Source: Halobacteriovorax sp.
GTDB lineage: Bacteria > Bdellovibrionota > Bacteriovoracia > Bacteriovoracales > Bacteriovoracaceae
Direction of reading: 5' to 3'
Length of the DNA stretch: 27,438 nt
NCBI GenBank assembly: GCA_002686115.1
Contig: NZAF01000082.1
Location: forward strand, 1 to 27,438
The notes under the pieces were generated by a model. The model was not told where the DNA came from and searched no databases. It saw only the letters and a program-made list of their open reading frames with translations. Of this stretch, positions 22,162 through 27,438 are shown piece by piece (position 1 is the stretch's first letter; each line of letters opens with the position of its first letter). Position numbers and translations under genes: made by a program.

Positions 22162-24270
22162 TTATAATTTACAAGTTAGAGATTCATCAATTTTCTTTAC
22201 GACATTCTCTTTTGTTTTTGGATTTTGTAAGCATAAACCTGTACATCCAGATTTCTCATGAATGTGTGCAATCTGTAAGAATTGTATCTCTTCTTCTGTC
22301 CCTGGGGTAATTCCATGTTTATTAAGTTGATCTTCATACCTAAGTCTTAGTCCATTAAACTCATCACTATCATTGCTAAGTTCTCTTAAACTTCGAACAT
22401 AAAGTTCTCCAGATGCAGGGAGATCAATTTGATATTTTTTTAATGTCGATGAGATAAATTGATAGTGATCTTCTTTTGGTAAAGACTTTAATTTATCAAG
22501 TTCAGAAGCAATAAGACTTTTTTCTGAAGTTGATAATTTACTAAGGGCTTCAATAGCATCATCAAACTCTGACTCCGGAAGATTATTTAAAAGAGATTTT
22601 GTAAGTTCTGGCCTATCTTTTAAAGAAGAATTTGAAAAACTCTTTTGAGCTCTTTTTAATGCTTGACCAGTCTTAAGAACTTGACCTGTTTTTAATCCAA
22701 GAGGTGTGAGAGCAAGGTCTATTCCAACAAATGCCCAACCTGTTATTGCATTATCAAAATAATCTTTAGCTATTCTCTGATCTGAAAGTGATACATTGGC
22801 AAGTCCACGATTTATAGAAAAACTATCTTGTGATTTTGATGCTTCGTATGCACCAATGCCTGTTGCAGTTAAACCTGATGCAATAGAAGCTGGCAGGCAG
22901 GGAACACATCCAAAAGCAGATGCTACACCAAGGCCAAATGCTGTGAGACCACTCCCTAGCTTTGTGGATTTTAAGCCTGAGTATCCAGTCATACTTTCAA
23001 ACCATCCTTCCTCTTGAGATTTGGCTAAAACTTCACAGTGTGCCAGATTATATGCAAGAGTTAACTCATCTTTATTAAAGTTATTACCAAGACTTTCTTC
23101 AGCATTTCTTAAAAATGAATCTCTACTCAAGTCTACTAGATCTTGATTTGCAATAAGGTCTTCACCATCATTTAGACAAATATCTTTTATTGCCTCATCA
23201 TTTTGAGAGATAACATTCTTTAGATTCTTATGATAGATTCTTTTTAGTTTTACAAATAGGCTTGGGTTAGATGAGATGAAGTCCTTCATTGTTGACCTTG
23301 CCATTTGCTCACCATCAATACCAGTTTCTTGTTTGATTTGATCACTATACATTAAAAGGTCAGAGATCACAGAGAGGTCTCCGGATTTTGTATATTTCTT
23401 TATTTCGACTAAGCCTTCTGTAATTATAGAAGTCGGTTCAAATTGCTTGGCTGTAATGAAAGTCGACAAAGGCCCTTTTGCAGAAGTATACATTGGATTT
23501 TTGAATATATATTCATCACCAAGTTCTCTTTCTATTTCAAGAAGAGTTATCTTTTTACTGTCCTTATCAATTTGAGTTGAAAGTTCATTTAGTTTTTTTT
23601 TGTAATCCTCACATAATTTTGGGGTAATAGAGGCTGAAATTCCAAAGCATGGTGAAGTGCTTGTTGTTATACCATCTTCAATATTAAGAATCCCTGTTTC
23701 TCCTGCATCTAAAATCTTTTTTGCATAAGCTAGATTTGCTTTTTTCTTTTTTATTTCCTGATTTAATAAGGATCGCTTGTTGAGTTGTATTTCAGCTGGA
23801 ATAGCACCTAAGAACACATTGGTAAGAATATCTAGCTGATTATCTTTATTAGCTTTTTCAAGTTGAAGGGCCTTAAATTCATTATCAATTTTTTCTGCGT
23901 TATCATTAAGATCTTCATCTGTTCTAAAACATGTTGAAAGATGAGTAAATTTTGCATGATGATTTCTACTCTTTTGTTTCTCTAATCCATAATAATAAAT
24001 TTTATGATCTTTAGGCTTATTATATAGCTCTGGAAAAGGAGCAAGTAACTCAGATTTGTTACTTGTTAGTTTTAAGATTGCGGTATTTTTAAGTGCTGCT
24101 ATGAAGTTATTTTGACCAATTTTTTTCTTAATCTTTTCAATGTTTTCAATATTATATCCCGCAGAGGCTATCTCTTCTGTACATTGAATATTTGTCTCAA
24201 CTGGACAGTAGTTAGGGATCTGTGCCTGTAGAGAGTTCGAAATGAATAGAAAAAGTAATAAGCGATACAT
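22162..24270 (-). CDS. Large exported protein of unknown function, 702 aa
   Basis: Signal peptide MYRLLLFLFISNSLQA, mature start QIPNYCPVET. The first 250 residues are charged and helical (KANKDNQLDILTNVF, KKKKANLAYAKKILD) with scattered Cys. A Gly/Ala-rich hydrophobic segment (about 435-475) holds a CVPC motif at 455-458 and looks able to insert in or lie along a membrane. A second, weaker hydrophobic stretch follows (WAFVGIDLALTPLGLK, about 510-525). The C-terminal 170 residues are helical and end with four Cys (KSGCTGLCLQ, LTCKL). ATG at 24270 and TTG at 24273 are both possible starts, neither with a good SD. Divergent from the toxin-like gene at 24358. Not recognised. Confidence 0.8.
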   Translation of the reverse strand: MYRLLLFLFISNSLQAQIPNYCPVETNIQCTEEIASAGYNIENIEKIKKKIGQNNFIAALKNTAILKLTSNKSELLAPFPELYNKPKDHKIYYYGLEKQKSRNHHAKFTHLSTCFRTDEDLNDNAEKIDNEFKALQLEKANKDNQLDILTNVFLGAIPAEIQLNKRSLLNQEIKKKKANLAYAKKILDAGETGILNIEDGITTSTSPCFGISASITPKLCEDYKKKLNELSTQIDKDSKKITLLEIERELGDEYIFKNPMYTSAKGPLSTFITAKQFEPTSIITEGLVEIKKYTKSGDLSVISDLLMYSDQIKQETGIDGEQMARSTMKDFISSNPSLFVKLKRIYHKNLKNVISQNDEAIKDICLNDGEDLIANQDLVDLSRDSFLRNAEESLGNNFNKDELTLAYNLAHCEVLAKSQEEGWFESMTGYSGLKSTKLGSGLTAFGLGVASAFGCVPCLPASIASGLTATGIGAYEASKSQDSFSINRGLANVSLSDQRIAKDYFDNAITGWAFVGIDLALTPLGLKTGQVLKTGQALKRAQKSFSNSSLKDRPELTKSLLNNLPESEFDDAIEALSKLSTSEKSLIASELDKLKSLPKEDHYQFISSTLKKYQIDLPASGELYVRSLRELSNDSDEFNGLRLRYEDQLNKHGITPGTEEEIQFLQIAHIHEKSGCTGLCLQNPKTKENVVKKIDESLTCKL

Positions 24271-24357
24271 CAATTTATCTATCGGACATTTTTTCCTGTA
24301 TTTTTCTTAAAGACTTATATCTTTCATCATGCGGAGAAAATTGCCGACATTAGATAC

Positions 24358-24984
24358 ATGAAATTAATTGTTCTCATACTTATTTTATTTCAATTTCATA
24401 CTTTAGGCGAAAGAGTCAAAGTTAAGGGGAATCGTGTTCAGTGTTTATCTGATGCATTATCTCGTCTACTTTCAAATGATGGCAAGATTAATAGTCCTGC
24501 GCTTGAAGGGACGGCATATGCTCATGATATTGTTGAAATCAGACGTAAGATTTTCCAGGAGTTCTATGAGCCTAATCTAGGTACTCAGGCCAAGCTTGCA
24601 AAGAATGCAAGTAAAAGAAAAATTCCTGATACTAATCTCGTTGTTAAGCCTCATTATAACGGAAGAATAGAAACTTTAGTAAGATATGTAAGTTTTGAAG
24701 AAGCGCAGGAGATTATTAAAACAAGCTCTTTGCATTTTAAAAATGGTCATAATAAAGGAGAGAAATGGATAGGAACGCCAAAGTCTATTGATCCTCATCA
24801 CCAACTTGGTAAGAAAAAAAGTCATAAGTATAAAGTTGAAATGAAAGTTGAGAAAGGGACTATTAACTGGCTTAGACAATTTGAAATCAAGCCAGATGTC
24901 GAACCGAATCGTTTTGGAATACCCTTTAGAAGCTTAAATGACTTTAATAATCGTATTGTTTCGATTGATATCACAACCATTTAA
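24358..24984 (+). CDS. Exported protein with ADP-ribosyltransferase-toxin-like C-terminus
   Basis: 208 aa with a signal-like start (MKLIVLILILFQFHTLG). Residues 20-100 are basic and unassigned. Residues 107-172 follow the layout of small ADP-ribosyltransferase-type toxin domains (for example the TreTu group): an early LVRYVSFEEAQEIIKTS (Arg109 as the NAD-binding Arg), then GEKWIGTP (Thr140 in the STS-like strand position), then HKYKVEMKVEKGTINWL. A clear catalytic Glu late in the fold is not obvious; Glu161 and Glu176 are candidates. The match is by eye and could be wrong. No SD is seen before the ATG. It leads a cluster with a barrel-like gene and a lipoprotein. No recognisable immunity gene lies beside it. 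Confidence 0.7.
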   Translation: MKLIVLILILFQFHTLGERVKVKGNRVQCLSDALSRLLSNDGKINSPALEGTAYAHDIVEIRRKIFQEFYEPNLGTQAKLAKNASKRKIPDTNLVVKPHYNGRIETLVRYVSFEEAQEIIKTSSLHFKNGHNKGEKWIGTPKSIDPHHQLGKKKSHKYKVEMKVEKGTINWLRQFEIKPDVEPNRFGIPFRSLNDFNNRIVSIDITTI

Positions 24985-25029
24985 TTATAATTTCTAGACA
25001 ATCTCTTTAAAATTTCTCATGATAATTTC

Positions 25030-25855
25030 ATGAAAAAAATATTACTAATCATACTTTTAAAAACTAGTTATATCTTTGCAGCTAGTGAAGCATATCTCGG
25101 AGCAAGAACTAATATCCAAACTTCAGCCCTTGAGAGAGTGAGTTCTGGATTTCAAGAAGATGACTTTGAGCCTGTACCCATTTCGCTCCTTTTTGGTGTG
25201 AAGAAAGACAAGGACTCAGAGTCTTTGCATCTTGATCTTAGTGCATCTTTTTTAGAAAGTAAGGCTCAGTTATATTATTTTAACATCGGACAAAAATGGT
25301 TAAAGATCCTTGGTTCGAGATTAAATACGCTTTGGGCACTTGAAGGTATGTTCTCTAATGTGAGTGAAGATTCTGTCTATCATGAGTCTGTCTGTTTTTG
25401 ATAATACATTGCTTGGTCTAAAAATAGGGGTGGAGTACGACATATTAAATCATTTGATTTATTTTAATTATAATTATCGTCGTTTATTAACTGCTAGACT
25501 CTCAATTAGTGAAAGTTTGACGACTAAGATTAAATTCTCTCATGATGATGTTTTTACACTTGGTTTAAAAAGTCAAAGAGATGGGTTTAATTACTTAACT
25601 GAAGTTGGCTTTTATAGCTTTGGGGAGCGAAAGGTTGCTTCAAGAGAGTTCTACTTATCAATTCCAGAAGAAACGGTTCAAGTCTTAAGAGTTGGAATTG
25701 GTTATCGCTTTAAGTCTATTGAATCTTGGATTACGTTTAATTCTGTTGGTGATTTTAATGATAAAATTTCTCAGTACTATCAGGCACCTCACTTTGTTCC
25801 TGAGCACTTCTTGTCTAAAAGTTATGTAACCATGGATGTAAAATGGAAACTTTAA
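25030..25855 (+). pseudogene. Outer-membrane-barrel-like protein split by a frameshift
   Basis: Two abutting frames read as one protein. The first (25030-25401) has a signal peptide (MKKILLIILLKTSYIFA) and ends CF-stop; the second continues without a break in character from FDNTLLGLKIGVEYDI to the end WKL at 25855. Joined, it is about 273 aa of alternating polar/hydrophobic strands ending in an aromatic/hydrophobic residue pair, as in outer-membrane beta-barrels. The shift lies at 25387-25399, TCTGTCTG followed by five T. Removing one T, or one 4-nt TCTG unit, restores the frame. It could be a disrupted gene, a phase-variable gene, a +1 programmed frameshift (TTT TGA) or a sequencing error. 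The last 13 nt overlap the lipoprotein gene. Confidence 0.7.
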
Positions 25856-26670
25856 AAAAGATATTGTTACTACTATCCTTATTGTTTTTTTCAAACTGTG
25901 CAGATGAAACTAACACTGTCGTTATTAAACTGAGGACTGATACATTTATAAGCTCTAGTTCAAATGAAGTGAATACAGATAAGGACTATCTTTCACTTGC
26001 TAGAAGTAATGGTGTTGAAAATAGAATTCTTTTAAAATTACCAGCTGTTGAAAAAGATGAGGATGATTTTTTTAGCGATTGTTGGGATCTAACTGGTGCA
26101 TGTAATGTTTTTCTTATACCTGCTAATATCATTTCTCGAATTCTTTCTTATTGCGAAGGCTCTGTTCTTGATTCTTCAAACCTTACTTCTGCTGTATTAG
26201 TTTTTAATACTAATGATGGAACTTCTATTAGTGCGGGGGAATTAAGCATTAGTCTTTTAAGTAAACCTTGGTGGCAGACTGCAAATTGGGAAATGGCTCA
26301 TCCTTTTTCTTCAAATGGTATTTGGGATTCTCCAGGAGGAGACCTTGATTCATCTGTTAGTTTTGATACAAATTGTAATAATCTCTCAAGTGGAAGTTGT
26401 GGAGCGGGAGAGATTAAGTTTGAGATGACTTCTTATTTTCGAACACTTTTAAATAACTTAGGTAATACTCACTATGGGATGATGATTTATCCTAATGTTG
26501 ATTTGAGTGAATCGCGAATTTATTCTGTGCAGGCCAATTCTGAATTTTCACCGAGGATAGTTGCTACATATACTGGGAACTGTTCTACTTCTCTTGTTAG
26601 TGAAGATGCTCTTGGGGTTAGCGGTGAAAAGATTACAACTAAGGTTTTTTATCTGGGGGATGAGATTTAA
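25843..26670 (+). CDS. Lipoprotein with a DNRLRE-like beta domain
   Basis: 275 aa. Signal peptide with lipobox-like FFSNC (lipidated Cys19), so probably attached to the outer membrane. The mature part fits the DNRLRE/disaggregatase-related pattern: TDTFISSSSNEVN at the start, NRILLKLPAV, SAVLVFNTNDG, LSKPWWQTANWEMAHPF, GIWDSPGGDLD, IKFEMTSYFRTLLNN, HYGMMIYP and a closing SPRIVATYTG. Such domains occur in surface and adhesin-like or carbohydrate-binding proteins. The start overlaps the barrel-like gene by 13 nt, indicating cotranscription and coupling. A bidirectional terminator follows at 26744-26772. Substrate or partner unknown. Confidence 0.8.
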   Translation: METLKKILLLLSLLFFSNCADETNTVVIKLRTDTFISSSSNEVNTDKDYLSLARSNGVENRILLKLPAVEKDEDDFFSDCWDLTGACNVFLIPANIISRILSYCEGSVLDSSNLTSAVLVFNTNDGTSISAGELSISLLSKPWWQTANWEMAHPFSSNGIWDSPGGDLDSSVSFDTNCNNLSSGSCGAGEIKFEMTSYFRTLLNNLGNTHYGMMIYPNVDLSESRIYSVQANSEFSPRIVATYTGNCSTSLVSEDALGVSGEKITTKVFYLGDEI

Positions 26671-26743
26671 GGGAGTCGTTACTTACTTAGGTTTATTTGA
26701 ATGCCTAGTCGAATAAAGAGTTACATGAATGTTATTGCATATA

Positions 26744-26772
26744 AAAAGGCCTGTTCTATGAACAGGTCTTTT
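26744..26772 (+). terminator. Bidirectional terminator between convergent genes
   Basis: 13-bp stem (26744-26756 with 26760-26772, one G-U pair, 3-nt loop) flanked by A and T runs. It lies between the lipoprotein gene (+, ends 26670) and the exported-protein gene (-, ends 26802) and can serve both. Confidence 0.85.
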
Positions 26773-26801
26773 CACATTTGTGCTTAATTCAGCAATCTTA
26801 A

Positions 26802-27362
26802 TTATTTCCTACAGTAGAATGTTGCATCGTATTTTCTCGAGAAGGCTTCAAAGTAATTACCACCAAGTTTTTCACTTATCTTTGAAAGCTTACTACTTTT
26901 ACCTGCTACTGCTTCAACTTCAATATCTAGGTAGCCAACTGTTGAAGTAACGCTCGCATGACCATAGCCCATTGGTGCATTAAAGCCTGTAGTCTCTTGA
27001 CTAAATTCTGAATTATTTTGAATGATTTCAAAAAGTGTTTTTGAAGGGACTTTGACACTATTAATTCGAACCATGTCACTACAGCTGTCAATTCCTGCGA
27101 TGAAGCATTCCAAAGAACTTGGTGAAGTTGTTTCACTTCCATCAGAGAAATAAAATGTTGTATTGTAGTAATCTTCTTTGCCAATTCTGTTTGCGTCTCT
27201 AAGAGTCTCGTTAAAGCTTAAGTACTGAGCATCTAGGATTGCTTCTCTTTCACATGGGACTAGTTGATTTCTTTTAATGTATGAGTCAAAATTTTGGTTT
27301 GAAGCTTTTGCTATACCGCTGATACATAGAAAAAGCGATAGGCTCATTGTTACTTTTTTCAT
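26802..27362 (-). CDS. Exported protein of unknown function, 186 aa
   Basis: I use the ATG at 27362 because AGGAG lies 7 nt upstream and the signal peptide MKKVTMSLSLFLCISGIAKA then stands at the terminus; an upstream ATG at 27386 would place the SD inside. The mature part carries four Cys (37, 86, 94, 184), so two disulphides are possible. The middle has FYFSDGSETTSPSSLECF, and the last 60 residues are beta-like with VGYLDIEVEAVAGKSSK. No family recognised. The stretch 27363-27438 beyond it holds only its leader; I see no further gene there. Confidence 0.75.
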   Translation of the reverse strand: MKKVTMSLSLFLCISGIAKASNQNFDSYIKRNQLVPCEREAILDAQYLSFNETLRDANRIGKEDYYNTTFYFSDGSETTSPSSLECFIAGIDSCSDMVRINSVKVPSKTLFEIIQNNSEFSQETTGFNAPMGYGHASVTSTVGYLDIEVEAVAGKSSKLSKISEKLGGNYFEAFSRKYDATFYCRK

Positions 27363-27438
27363 TATTTCTCCTATGAAAGAATGCAACCGTAAATTGCACT
27401 CTATGTTTATATTTTTATAAGTAGTTACGAGTAATCTT

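Noticed and set aside
24676..24879. 67-codon minus-strand frame within the toxin-like gene, considered as an antisense immunity gene
   Set aside because: No ribosome-binding site, composition of an antisense shadow, and no precedent for immunity encoded fully antisense to the toxin domain.
1..27438. tRNA, rRNA, CRISPR arrays, insertion sequences, prophage genes
   Set aside because: No cloverleaf with a TTCRANY-type arm, no regularly spaced repeats, no transposase or integrase motifs and no target-site duplications were seen on reading both strands; a tRNA search program was not run.

Overview
The window is A/T-rich, densely packed bacterial DNA with about 26 confident protein genes, two small candidate genes and no RNA gene, CRISPR array or mobile element that I could see. 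I infer a Gram-negative predatory bacterium of the Bacteriovorax/Halobacteriovorax/Peredibacter kind (Bdellovibrionota). The grounds are low GC, a diguanylate cyclase with the FHA-GGDEF layout of Bdellovibrio DgcB, two lipoprotein-type signals, an outer-membrane-barrel-like gene, and an unusually high share of short Sec-exported proteins with no recognisable family. This is an inference from gene content, not a proof; no rRNA or ribosomal protein is present to fix the taxonomy.

Layout. 1-965 (-) is the N-terminal two thirds or less of MutL, cut by the window edge. 1058-5684 (-) runs: an exported Gly/Ser/Arg repeat protein, the FHA-GGDEF cyclase with its own promoter, glucose-6-phosphate isomerase, and an acyl-CoA dehydrogenase 17 nt upstream of pgi. 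5909-7784 (+) holds a possible 53-aa membrane peptide and two exported proteins of unknown function. 7809-10974 (-) holds a short CNNM/CBS membrane protein, a purple-acid-phosphatase-like lipoprotein and an isovaleryl-CoA-dehydrogenase-type enzyme. 11210-14358 (+) is a block of exported proteins: a subtilase, a small protein and an erythromycin-esterase-superfamily protein. 14355-15029 (-) is another exported unknown. 15152-16793 holds D-lactate dehydrogenase and ElbB, convergent and overlapping by 14 nt; 16926-17183 (-) is a small membrane protein. 17477-19611 (+) is a two-gene operon joined by an ATGA overlap: a glycosidase-like cytoplasmic protein and an acidic partner. 19621-20890 (-) encodes an exported endonuclease/exonuclease/phosphatase-family enzyme and a small Cys-rich exported protein. 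21071-22159 (+) is rlmN. 22162-24270 (-) is a 702-aa exported unknown. 24358-26670 (+) is a surface/secretion cluster: an exported protein whose C-terminus looks like an ADP-ribosyltransferase-type toxin domain, a barrel-like protein split by a frameshift, and a DNRLRE-like lipoprotein. 26802-27362 (-) is an exported unknown.

How it fits together. Housekeeping genes (mutL, pgi, ldhA, elbB, rlmN, two acyl-CoA dehydrogenases) are interleaved with genes whose products leave the cytoplasm: protease, phosphatase, nuclease/phosphatase, esterase-like, possible toxin and adhesin-like lipoprotein. That mixture suits an organism that attacks and digests other cells and catabolises their lipids and branched-chain amino acids. 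The leads most worth following are the toxin-like/barrel/lipoprotein cluster (24358-26670) with its frameshift, a 14-nt motif shared at nearly the same distance upstream of the two acyl-CoA dehydrogenase genes, a start codon locked in a 12-bp hairpin at 8765-8797, and the DgcB-like cyclase.
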